In this document: positions 44,001-51,517 of the stretch, piece after piece
How the letters are laid out: each line of letters opens with the position of its first letter
Position numbering within the stretch: position 1 is the first letter of the stretch
Source of the DNA: Devosia sp. RR2S18
GTDB lineage: Bacteria; Pseudomonadota; Alphaproteobacteria; Rhizobiales; Devosiaceae
Length of the DNA: 64,000 nt
Direction: 5' to 3'
Assembly (NCBI RefSeq): GCF_030177755.1
Contig: NZ_CP126539.1
Coordinates: 62,001-126,000, forward strand
The notes under the pieces: model-generated
Databases searched by the model: none
Told to the model about the DNA's origin: nothing
What the model saw: the letters and a program-made list of their open reading frames with translations, nothing else
Position numbers and translations under genes: made by a program

Positions 44001-44010
44001 CGGGGAGTGA
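41005..44010 (+). CDS. addB: double-strand break repair protein AddB
   Basis: The 1001-aa protein has an N-terminal degenerate helicase-like region (VTIIVPTRRARLALADAF), with glycine-poor Walker remnants, and a C-terminal PD-(D/E)XK nuclease: RERGTIIHDIFAAFVIEG and EIIDFKTGTPP. It forms the AddAB helicase-nuclease that processes ends for RecA. Four-base overlaps on both sides (ATGA with the upstream gene, GTGA with addA) couple its translation. The length fits the alphaproteobacterial AddB. Confidence 0.96.
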   Translation: MTVFSIAPHSTFLRTLAEKVSDGTLLNGWGRDNPFWLSDVTIIVPTRRARLALADAFLQLGGGLLPDIRTFGGEAEDEEPFLPPYDAPTTLPVASALERRLALSELVAAWARTPAGAQAFATPPTAGEIFFMAESLGGLIDDLETEERTATDVRALAGDLEAHLGAYWQQTLKFLEIALQFWPERLAAMGKADTSTLRRQRLDRQALAAPLVYGDRPVIAAGSTGSIPATARLLKAINALPRGAVVLPGLNMSMSQDDHAALLRDENNPHGHPQYGLAKLLRRLGATVGSVIELADGPTPRTRLVNHALALTKDTASWSRNRLSAGELAEASSGLAVMRARTEDEEARAIALAARARLAEGETVGIVTPDRNLARRIAAELKRFEIVVDDAAGVPLFQSPAGRLVRQILALGVNGCAAVDLMALLRNRAVRFGLERVAIARLADDIELGLLRGQRPNAGIEGLRQLLGANLDRSNKYPARRLSPSEGEAIAAFLSRVESAIAPLVRLFGEPMVTAGQLADCLCSAFDAIAEGAKIPGRSELERWTGELSTHGMGGHRFAPRQLEGVLSALMQGFQVPTREERRGDIAIWGQLEARLQHPDFLILAGLNEDIWPEAADPGPWLSRGMRLAAGLEPPERRQGLAAHDFAQGLGNRNVIIAYAERVGASPASPSRLVQRLEAFAGADAARAWEQRGRIWIEQARRVDAVATARAAERPLPNPPADLRPRTLSVTEIETLMRSPYDVYAKHVLKLKPLDPLGDTPDARERGTIIHDIFAAFVIEGHDLWAEDAFEVLCAIAKDKFSGLDAIGERRDIWLRRFETAARQFLTYERSRDDRVRMRHAEIDGNWDLPMGFTLKGRADRVDELVDGTLEIIDFKTGTPPTPGAMKAFEVPQLLLEAQMAQAGGLTGVPAVASSALTYIKIGLGPEAFAEKGFTPPDTHDIMSAADEITRRMQAHVDCFLFRDTPMAARLLPLPGQRFAGAYDHLARVAEWTIVEGEDGE

Positions 44011-47000
44011 GCGAGCGCGGCGAGCCCCGGATCACGCCCGAGACCCAGGCAAACCAGTCCAAGGCGGCAAACCCTGGTCTTTCCATCTGGGTGTCGGCGA
44101 ATGCCGGCTCAGGCAAGACCTATGTGTTGACGCGGCGCGTCTTGCGCCTCCTTCTCACCGGGGTCGCCCCGCAGTCCATTCTTTGCCTCACCTATACCAA
44201 GGCGGCCGCCGCCGAGATGCGGCGCCGGGTTGCAGGCGAACTGGCGCGCTGGGCGGTGGCCGAGGAGGGGGCACTTGTCGCCGAGTTGCGCGCTCTTGAG
44301 GGCTCGGCATTCCATCCCGGGCTCGTGGAGCGGGCGCGGACGCTCTTTGCCAAGGCGCTGGAGACGCCCGGTGGGCTCAAGATCGTCACCATCCACGCGT
44401 TCTGCGAATCGGTGCTGCACCGCTTTCCGCTGGAAGCGGGGGTGCCGTTCGACTTCACCGTGATCGAGGAGGAAGAGCGCAACCAGATGATGCTGGCGGT
44501 GCGGGAGGCCGTGCTGGCGGAAGGCTTGCGCGGTGAGGGGCCCGCTGAAGCGATCGTGACGCTGTTTGACCTCTTGAGCGACCACCAGATCACCAGCGCC
44601 ATCGATGCGGCCCTGGGTGAGGGCCGCAAGCTCGAGACGGTGCTGGCCGATCCCCGACGCGCCAAGGCCAATCTGCGCAAGCTGGTGGGTGCCGGCAATT
44701 TCCGCGGGAGCGCGGCCATCAACGAGGCCGTGCTGAACGAACGACTGGTGGGCGCGCGTGAAATCGAGCGCCTCCACGCGATCTGCCCGCCAACCGGCGC
44801 CAGCCGCCTGGAGGACAAGTTGGCGCAGTTCAACGAACGGGCGCCGCTTGCCGCAAGCTGGCAGCGCGCCTTCCTCACCGAAAAGGAAACGGTGCCGGCT
44901 CGTGGCTTTCCCGCCAAGAAAATCTGCGAGAGCGACCCGGACCTTGCCGATATGCTCCTTGCCGAGGCTGAACGCCTCCAGGCTCTGGCGGCCGAGCGGC
45001 GCAAAGCCCTCCTGATCGAGCGCAGCGAAGCGCTCCTCGATGTGGTCGCGACCATTTCGGCCCGCTACGAGGCGCAGAAGCGAGCGCGCTCGCTGCTCGA
45101 CTTCGATGACCTCGTGGAGCGGCTGGGGGATTTGTTTGCCGACCGCTCGGTGGGTCCATGGGTGCAATACAAGCTCGATACGGCTATCGACCACATCCTG
45201 GTGGATGAATCGCAGGATACCAACCGCGAGCAGTGGCGCGTGGTGACGGCCATTGCCGAAGAGTTCTTCGCCGGGGCTGGGGGCGCCAGCCGGCCGCGCT
45301 CGCTTTTCGCCGTGGGTGACCAGAAGCAGTCGATCTACTCGTTTCAAGGCGCCGAGCCGGAGCTGTTTGCGGCAACCGGCGAGCACTTCAGCCGTCGCGC
45401 CAGCGAAACCGACATCCCATTCGAGCCGGTGCCGCTCCACACCAGCTTCCGTACCCTGCCCGAGATTCTCAAGGCGGTGGACCTGGTCAGCGACCTGCCG
45501 GGCATGGGCAATGCGCTCCTGTCCCAGGGAAAGGTCTTCCACGATACGGCGCGCCCCACCGGCGGGGGCAGCGTGACGCTGTGGCCGCCCATCCAGCAGC
45601 AAAGAGTGGTTGGCGACACCACCGAATGGCCCAAGGAGCCGGTCGAGGCGGAGCGCTCGGCATCGCGGCAGGTGGCGGAACGCATTGCGGGGGAAATTGT
45701 CGGCTGGGTCGGCAAGCGACCGCTGACGGGCCGCGGACGGATGGTGCGCGCCGAGGACGTGCTGATCCTCGTGCAGTCGCGTGGTGTCCTGTTCGGCGAA
45801 ATCATCCGGGCGCTGCGCCGCGCAGGCCTGCCGACACCGGGAGCGGACCGGCTGGGGGTGACCAGCCATATCGGTGTCATGGATTTGTTGGCACTGTGCG
45901 ACGTGCTGCTCAACCCGGCCGACGACCTGCAGCTGGCTGCGCTTCTGCGCTCGCCCCTGTTCGACGTGGATGAGGACGATCTCTTTGCCCTGGCACAGCC
46001 CCGCGCCCAGGGGCAGACGCTGTGGTCGGCGATGGAAGAGTGTCCGGCGCCCAATTGCCGCGAGGCTTTCGCGCGGCTCGCGCGCTGGCGGAGTGAGCTC
46101 GATTTCGAGCGGCCCTTCGAATTTGTTGCCCAGGTGCTTTATGCCGAAGGCGGGCTCAAGCGCTTCCATGCCCGGCTGGGCGAGGAGGTGGACGAGGTGT
46201 TTGCAGAATTGCTGGAGCTGGCGCTGACCCATGAGCAGCGCGCGCAGCCTTCGCTGCAGGGCTTCGTCGCCGAGATGCGCGGCCGCCATGTCACCATCAA
46301 GCGCGAACTGACCGAAGCCAATGCGGGCGTCCGCGTGATGACCGTGCATGGCGCCAAGGGCCTCGAAGCGCCCATCGTGATCCTCGCCGATGCCGCCAGC
46401 AAGCCCAGCGCCGGGCAGACCGGCAAGGCCGTCTATGTGCGTGACGGGGAGGATCCGGTGCTGATCCACGCCTCCTCGGCCAAGCTCCACACTGACGAGA
46501 CGCTGCCCATCAAGCAGAAAGTCGACGAGAAGCTGCTGCAGGAATATTGGCGTAAACTCTATGTCGCCATGACGCGGGCGGAGGACGAACTTTATGTTAC
46601 CGGCTGCCTCTCGCAGACCGGCAAGCTCGAGGGCAGTTGGTACGAGGCGGTGGACACGGCCCTGCGCGGGGACGCGGAAGTGGTGGCGGACGCCGATGGC
46701 AACGCGCTGGCGCTGATTTATCCGCGCGAGCGCATTGCGCCGGCTCCCGCGAAAACCGAGGGGGCTCTCGTCCCGCTGGCGGCCGAGCCCATGATTTTTA
46801 CGCCGGTGCCCGAGCCTAATGTGCCACCCCTGGTGACACCCTCATCAGCCGGTGGGCACGTGACCCGGGTGGCGGCGCTCGACAGTCTGGGGGAACAGGT
46901 GCGCGACGCCGGTGCGGCGCGGCAGGAGGGCATTGCCCTTCATGCCCTCCTCCAGCATCTGGGGCGGGTTGAGCGTGCGCTCTGGCCCGCCGTGGTGCCC

Positions 47001-47432
47001 AAAGCATTGGACGCACTGCTACCGGACCTGCCGGACGCACACGAGCGGCTGGGCGCCAAGGCCGTCTCGATCCTCAGCCGACCGGAACTGGCGCCGCTGT
47101 TCGGCTCCGCCAGCCGCGCGGAGATACCCTTCATCGTGCATGCCTATCGGAATGGCGAGCCGATCCGGCTGGCCGGGCGCATGGACCGGGTGGTGGTTGA
47201 CGAGCATGGGGTGTTGGTGATCGACTACAAATCCGACGCATCGGTGCCCGGGGGGCCGGGCGATGTGCCGGGGAACTATCGGACCCAGCTCGGATTATAT
47301 GCGTTGGTTGCAGGTCAGCTCTTCCCCGGTCACCCGGTTCGTGCGGCGATACTGTGGACGCATTTGGAATCGTTGATGAATCTACCGGCCAGCATGCTAG
47401 CCGAGGACATCAGGGGCTTCACCATGCGGTGA
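44007..47432 (+). CDS. addA: double-strand break repair helicase AddA
   Basis: The 1141-aa protein is a UvrD-type helicase: Walker A SANAGSGKTYVLTRR (residues 30-44), motif II ILVDESQDTNREQW, motif III GDQKQSIYSFQGAEP, a late motif (MTVHGAKGLEAPIVILADAA) and a C-terminal nuclease (VLVIDYKSDASV). It works with AddB at double-strand breaks. GTG at 44007 overlaps the addB stop (GTGA) and is preferred to an ATG at 43977 that would overlap more. trxA follows after 78 bp. Confidence 0.96.
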   Translation: MSERGEPRITPETQANQSKAANPGLSIWVSANAGSGKTYVLTRRVLRLLLTGVAPQSILCLTYTKAAAAEMRRRVAGELARWAVAEEGALVAELRALEGSAFHPGLVERARTLFAKALETPGGLKIVTIHAFCESVLHRFPLEAGVPFDFTVIEEEERNQMMLAVREAVLAEGLRGEGPAEAIVTLFDLLSDHQITSAIDAALGEGRKLETVLADPRRAKANLRKLVGAGNFRGSAAINEAVLNERLVGAREIERLHAICPPTGASRLEDKLAQFNERAPLAASWQRAFLTEKETVPARGFPAKKICESDPDLADMLLAEAERLQALAAERRKALLIERSEALLDVVATISARYEAQKRARSLLDFDDLVERLGDLFADRSVGPWVQYKLDTAIDHILVDESQDTNREQWRVVTAIAEEFFAGAGGASRPRSLFAVGDQKQSIYSFQGAEPELFAATGEHFSRRASETDIPFEPVPLHTSFRTLPEILKAVDLVSDLPGMGNALLSQGKVFHDTARPTGGGSVTLWPPIQQQRVVGDTTEWPKEPVEAERSASRQVAERIAGEIVGWVGKRPLTGRGRMVRAEDVLILVQSRGVLFGEIIRALRRAGLPTPGADRLGVTSHIGVMDLLALCDVLLNPADDLQLAALLRSPLFDVDEDDLFALAQPRAQGQTLWSAMEECPAPNCREAFARLARWRSELDFERPFEFVAQVLYAEGGLKRFHARLGEEVDEVFAELLELALTHEQRAQPSLQGFVAEMRGRHVTIKRELTEANAGVRVMTVHGAKGLEAPIVILADAASKPSAGQTGKAVYVRDGEDPVLIHASSAKLHTDETLPIKQKVDEKLLQEYWRKLYVAMTRAEDELYVTGCLSQTGKLEGSWYEAVDTALRGDAEVVADADGNALALIYPRERIAPAPAKTEGALVPLAAEPMIFTPVPEPNVPPLVTPSSAGGHVTRVAALDSLGEQVRDAGAARQEGIALHALLQHLGRVERALWPAVVPKALDALLPDLPDAHERLGAKAVSILSRPELAPLFGSASRAEIPFIVHAYRNGEPIRLAGRMDRVVVDEHGVLVIDYKSDASVPGGPGDVPGNYRTQLGLYALVAGQLFPGHPVRAAILWTHLESLMNLPASMLAEDIRGFTMR

Positions 47433-47510
47433 GTCGGCTTGCGCCTAGGCTGGACTCTTCCCAGCTTGGAGAGCACAGAGACCGCCGCTTAAAACAAAAG
47501 GCAACACTCA

Positions 47511-47834
47511 ATGACCACTCAAGTTTCCGACGCCACCTTCGGCGAGGAAGTCCTCAACTCCAAAGAACCCGTTCTGGTGGACTTCTGGGCGGAATGGTGC
47601 GGGCCCTGCCGTGCGATCGCCCCCGTTCTGGATGAACTGTCCAGCGAGCTCGCCGGCAAGGTGAAGATCGTCAAGCTCAATGTCGACGACAACCCAGGCA
47701 TCGCTGCTCAATATGGCGTCCGCTCCATTCCCACCATGATCCTGTTCAAGGGCGGTGAGGCGGCCGACATGAAGGTTGGTGCCGGCACCCCCAAGGCAGG
47801 CCTCGCCAAATGGCTCGAGTCGCACGCAGCCTGA
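47511..47834 (+). CDS. trxA: thioredoxin TrxA
   Basis: The 107-aa protein is a canonical thioredoxin: [20 protein letters not shown] with the CGPC redox centre (residues 32-35), the buried Asp region [10 protein letters not shown] and cis-Pro in SIPTMIL. It reduces cytoplasmic disulfides. It is separated from a second thioredoxin gene by a terminator. The addA-trxA order is typical of Hyphomicrobiales. Confidence 0.97.
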   Translation: MTTQVSDATFGEEVLNSKEPVLVDFWAEWCGPCRAIAPVLDELSSELAGKVKIVKLNVDDNPGIAAQYGVRSIPTMILFKGGEAADMKVGAGTPKAGLAKWLESHAA

Positions 47835-47858
47835 TCGCGCGCTCGACAGAATTTTTTG

Positions 47859-47896
47859 AAAACACCGTCGGAGTGATCCGGCGGTGTTTCCGTTTG
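47859..47896 (+). terminator. terminator between the two thioredoxin genes
   Basis: A 13-bp stem (AAACACCGTCGGA with TCCGGCGGTGTTT, one G-T pair) and a GTGA loop (47860-47889) are followed by CCGTTTGG. It sits in the 164-bp spacer, so the second thioredoxin needs its own promoter. Confidence 0.78.
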
Positions 47897-47998
47897 GAGA
47901 ATAGGTTTCTCCGCTCCGCTTGCTACCAGATATTGTATGTCTTTGACCGTCAGCAGGCCTGATGTAGCGTCGCTGTTCTCATAGGCAGGAGACGTGGC

Positions 47999-48325
47999 AT
48001 GGCGCAGCAGGTGACGGATGCAGATTTTGCGAGCGAGGTCCTGGCGGCTTCGACACCGGTTCTGGTGGATTTCTGGGCCGAGTGGTGCGCGCCTTGCCGG
48101 GCCATGGAGCCGACGATTGATGCGTTGAGCCAAGAGCTCGCGGGCACGGTCAAGATCGTCAAGCTCGACGTGGATGCCAATCCCGCCATCGCCAGCCAGT
48201 ACAACGTGCGCTCCATGCCCACCTTCATGCTGTTCAAGGACGGGCAAGTGCTTGACCTCAAGGTGGGCGCTGGCCAATCGCGCGTGCAGATGCTGAAGTG
48301 GCTGGAGACGCACGCCGCCGCATAG
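47999..48325 (+). CDS. second thioredoxin with CAPC active site
   Basis: The 108-aa protein resembles trxA strongly ([47 protein letters not shown]) but its redox motif is CAPC rather than CGPC, and its C-terminal helix diverges. Ala for Gly between the cysteines would be expected to alter redox potential and partners. It is a tandem paralogue of the gene at 47511, with a terminator between, so the copies are expressed separately. GGCAGGAG upstream of the ATG at 47999 fixes the start. Confidence 0.94.
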   Translation: MAQQVTDADFASEVLAASTPVLVDFWAEWCAPCRAMEPTIDALSQELAGTVKIVKLDVDANPAIASQYNVRSMPTFMLFKDGQVLDLKVGAGQSRVQMLKWLETHAAA

Positions 48326-48393
48326 CGCAGCGATTCCCCCGGGCGGCGCATTGCTCTACAGGTTTGGGGCAAGCCCGACTGCCGGAGGACCAG

Positions 48394-50064
48394 ATGGCCC
48401 AGCTCGATCTCAGCGCCGCGCCCTTTCATCTCGACGAGGAGGCTATCGCCTGGGTGCACGCAACACGTGACAGCCTAGCGCCGCGCGACAAGCTGGCGCA
48501 GCTCTTCGTCCTTTTGGCGCGGGGCGAGCCCGGAGCGGTGCTGGAAAATGTCGAGCGGTTCCGGCCGGGCGGTATCACCCGCGTCTATTCGGACGATCTC
48601 GAAGCCGAGATCGATCTGGTGCGGGCGCTCGACGAGCAGAGCCCGATCCCGCTTTTGGTTAGCGCCGACCTAGAAGGCAGCCGCATGAGCCTGCCCTTTG
48701 GCACCGAGGTGCCCAATCCACTGGGCCTTGCCGCTGTAGACGACATCGAGGCGACCACCGCCATTTCCACCATCATGGCGCAGGAGGCCGGTGCGGTGGG
48801 GCTCAATTGGAGCTTCACGCCAGTCATCGATATCAATGCCGCTTGGCGCAGCGCCATTGTGGGCACGCGGTCCTTTGGCAGCGATGTGGAGCGGATCGAG
48901 CGTCACGCGCTGGCGCAGATTGACGCCTTCCAGGCTCATGGAGTCGCGGCAACGGTCAAGCACTGGCCCGGGGAGGGCTATGACGACCGCGACCAGCACC
49001 TGGTGACGACCGTCAATCCGTTGAGCATGACGGAGTGGGAAGCCGGCTTCGGGCGGCTTTACCGCAGCGCCATTGCGGCGGGCGTGCTCAGCATCATGTC
49101 CGCCCATATCGCGTTTCCCGCCTTTGTGCGGGAACTCGAGCCAGAAGCTGGGGCCGAGGCATTCCGGCCGGCGTCGATCAGCAAGGCTCTCAATATCACA
49201 CTGCTGCGGGAGCGCCTGGGTTTCAATGGGTTGATCGTTTCGGACGCCACCGCCATGGCGGGGCTTGGCGACTGGGGACCGCGCGACGTCACCCTGCCCG
49301 AGATCATCATCTCAGGATGTGACGTGATCCTCTTTTCCGACGATCCCGATGCCGATTTGATGCGGCTGGTGCATGCTATTGCTGATGGCCGGCTTTGCCA
49401 GGAGCGGCTGGACGAGGCCGTAACCCGCGTGCTCGCGCTCAAGGCCGCCTTGGAGCTGCATCAGCTCAAACCAGCGCCCACTCTTACAAAGGCTGCAGCG
49501 GTTGTTGCGACGGAGGCCAATCATCTCACTGCGCAGGGGGTGATGGCACGCGTGCCGACGCTGGTTAAAGATACGGCAAACCTCCTGCCCATCTCGCCCG
49601 AGCAGCATCGGCGGGTACTGGTCTATTCGACCGGCGCCATCCTGCCCTTTGCCCCGCACCCCGTCCCCCTCACCATTCCGCAGCAGTTGCAGAACGAAGG
49701 GTTCGAGGTGACGATCTGCCAGCCGGGAGCAACGCCCGATCCGCGCCAGTTCGACCTCGTCCTTTATCTTCTCGCCGAAGAGACGCTGATGACGCGCGGG
49801 CGCATCTTTCTTGACTGGAGGACCCTCACCGGATCGGTGCTGGGCGCCATGAGCCGCTATTGGCATCAGGTGCCCACGCTGGTGATTTCGCTGGGCTTTC
49901 CCTACTATCTCTACGATGCGCCGCGAGCGCCCACCTATATCAATGCCTATGGGTCGGGCGAGGTGATGCAGGCGGCCGTGGTGGAGGCAATCCTGGGACG
50001 TCGCCCGTTCAGCGGCACCAGCCCGGTGGACCCCTTTTGCGGCAGCGAGCAGACGCGCTACTAG
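48394..50064 (+). CDS. GH3 family beta-N-acetylglucosaminidase-like (NagZ-type), cytosolic two-domain
   Basis: The 556-aa protein has a GH3 barrel with the NagZ-type motif KHWPGEG (189-195), an Asp-x-His dyad (D200-Q-H202) and nucleophile Asp284 in IVSDATAMAG. NagZ usually has PGHG; here it is PGEG. A second domain of about 200 residues follows the barrel, as in the two-domain B. subtilis form. There is no signal peptide, so it is cytosolic. It may trim N-acetylglucosamine from anhydromuropeptides, consistent with the MurU-like gene upstream. GGAGGAC precedes the ATG. The stop overlaps the convergent folC stop. Confidence 0.82.
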   Translation: MAQLDLSAAPFHLDEEAIAWVHATRDSLAPRDKLAQLFVLLARGEPGAVLENVERFRPGGITRVYSDDLEAEIDLVRALDEQSPIPLLVSADLEGSRMSLPFGTEVPNPLGLAAVDDIEATTAISTIMAQEAGAVGLNWSFTPVIDINAAWRSAIVGTRSFGSDVERIERHALAQIDAFQAHGVAATVKHWPGEGYDDRDQHLVTTVNPLSMTEWEAGFGRLYRSAIAAGVLSIMSAHIAFPAFVRELEPEAGAEAFRPASISKALNITLLRERLGFNGLIVSDATAMAGLGDWGPRDVTLPEIIISGCDVILFSDDPDADLMRLVHAIADGRLCQERLDEAVTRVLALKAALELHQLKPAPTLTKAAAVVATEANHLTAQGVMARVPTLVKDTANLLPISPEQHRRVLVYSTGAILPFAPHPVPLTIPQQLQNEGFEVTICQPGATPDPRQFDLVLYLLAEETLMTRGRIFLDWRTLTGSVLGAMSRYWHQVPTLVISLGFPYYLYDAPRAPTYINAYGSGEVMQAAVVEAILGRRPFSGTSPVDPFCGSEQTRY

Positions 50065-51353
50065 TCCGGCAGCGTGCCGTTGCGGGCGAGCACATCGCCA
50101 GCCAGATAAAGCGAGCCACAGATCAGCACACGAGCGCTGGGCACCGTAGCGGCAGATTTGAGCGCGGAAGTGACCGAGCGCATGGGCCGTGCGGGAAACC
50201 CGAGCTTGCGCGCCTCCTCGGCAAGATAGACGGCCTTATGCGCGTTGGCCTCGCCCGGAATGGTGACGGTCAGCACCTCATTGGCGAGGCCCTTGAAATG
50301 GGCAAGGAACTCGGCTGGGGCGCGCGTGTTCATCATGCCGACAACCAGCACCAGCGGCAGGTGCCGCCGCTTGTTCAGTTCGGCGAAGCTGCGCGCTAAG
50401 GCGGCGGCGCCATGGGGATTGTGACCGCCATCGAGCCAGAGTTCGGCCCCAGGCAGGAGCAGGTCACTTAGCTTGCCCGTGAGCGGGGTGATCCGGGCTG
50501 GCCAACGGACCGACCGCAGACCAGTTTCCAGCGCCGCGGCATCGACCGGCAGATCGAAATGGCGGACTGCGGCGATGGCCAGCGCAGCATTGTCGAACTG
50601 GTGCGCGCCCAGCAAAGCCGGCGGCGGCAGATCAATCAGGCCCTGCTCATCCTGGAAGACTAGCCGGCCATCCTGCTCGGCACCATTAAAGTCCTCGCCC
50701 TGATAAAGGGGCCGGACGCCAAGGCGCCGCGCGGCCCGGTCCACCACATCGCGCCCCTCGGGCTGCTGCAAGCCAATCACGGCGGGGCTGCCGCGCTTGA
50801 GGATACCGGCCTTGCTGACAGCAATTTCGGCGATGGTATTGCCGAGGAAACCCTGATGGTCGAGGTCGATCGGGGTGATGACCACGCCAATGGGCCGGGC
50901 CACCACGTTGGTCGTGTCGTAGGTGCCGCCCATGCCGGTTTCGAGCAGGAGATAGTCTGCCGGCGTTTCGGCAAACAGTGTCAGCGCCGCTGCGGTGGTG
51001 ATTTCGAAAAAGGTGATCGGCTTGCCCGCATTCACCTGTTCCACCCGCTCCAGGGCCTGGTTCAGCCGGCGGGTGCTGACCAGCGTGCCCGCCAGCCGGA
51101 TGCGCTCGTTGAAGCGGACCAGATGGGGGGAATTGTAGACGTGGACCCGCTTTCCGGCCGCTTCGAGGAAAGCGCGGAGATAAGCGATAGTCGACCCCTT
51201 GCCATTAGTGCCGGCCACATGGATGACGGGCGGCAGGCGCTCTTCGGGATGGCCGAGATCGACAAGCAGACGCTCGATGCGCTCCAGGCTGAGATCGATG
51301 AGCTTGGGATGGAGGGCAGAGAGGCGGGCAAGGATGGCGTCGGTGCGGGACAT
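50061..51353 (-). CDS. folC: bifunctional folylpolyglutamate/dihydrofolate synthase
   Basis: The 430-aa protein is a Mur-ligase-type ATPase with the P-loop HVAGTNGKGSTIAYL (residues about 44-58), the ITFFEITTAAALTLFAE region and LLETGMGGTYDTTNVV. It adds glutamate to folates and makes dihydrofolate. In most relatives folC lies directly next to accD; here a chemoreceptor and 164 bp of spacer with a palindromic repeat separate them. The stop overlaps that of the GH3 gene by 3 bp. Confidence 0.95.
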   Translation of the reverse strand: MSRTDAILARLSALHPKLIDLSLERIERLLVDLGHPEERLPPVIHVAGTNGKGSTIAYLRAFLEAAGKRVHVYNSPHLVRFNERIRLAGTLVSTRRLNQALERVEQVNAGKPITFFEITTAAALTLFAETPADYLLLETGMGGTYDTTNVVARPIGVVITPIDLDHQGFLGNTIAEIAVSKAGILKRGSPAVIGLQQPEGRDVVDRAARRLGVRPLYQGEDFNGAEQDGRLVFQDEQGLIDLPPPALLGAHQFDNAALAIAAVRHFDLPVDAAALETGLRSVRWPARITPLTGKLSDLLLPGAELWLDGGHNPHGAAALARSFAELNKRRHLPLVLVVGMMNTRAPAEFLAHFKGLANEVLTVTIPGEANAHKAVYLAEEARKLGFPARPMRSVTSALKSAATVPSARVLICGSLYLAGDVLARNGTLPD

Positions 51354-51442
51354 GGGCGGGGCGCTTGGCTGACGGGTGTTTCACGTAGCGCGGAAGCGGG
51401 TGAGCGGGCAAGGAGTGCTGGCGCGCGCGGGGTGCGTGGCTC

Positions 51443-51480
51443 TACCCCCACCCGGCCTCCCCCTGCAAGGGGGAGGTGGG
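51443..51480. repeat. palindromic intergenic repeat, same class as at 28080
   Basis: CCTCCCCCT-GCA-AGGGGGAGG (51454-51474) within CCCCCACCCG...GGTGGG shares its core with the repeat at 28080-28179. It lies in the spacer between folC and the chemoreceptor gene. Confidence 0.72.
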
Positions 51481-51517
51481 CCGCCACTCGGTAGCGGCGT
51501 GAGGCGCAGAAAGGGGC

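Noticed and set aside
41971..46490. Long antisense frames opposite addB and addA (662 and 793 codons)
   Set aside because: They mirror real coding frames, start without ribosome sites and carry no domain.
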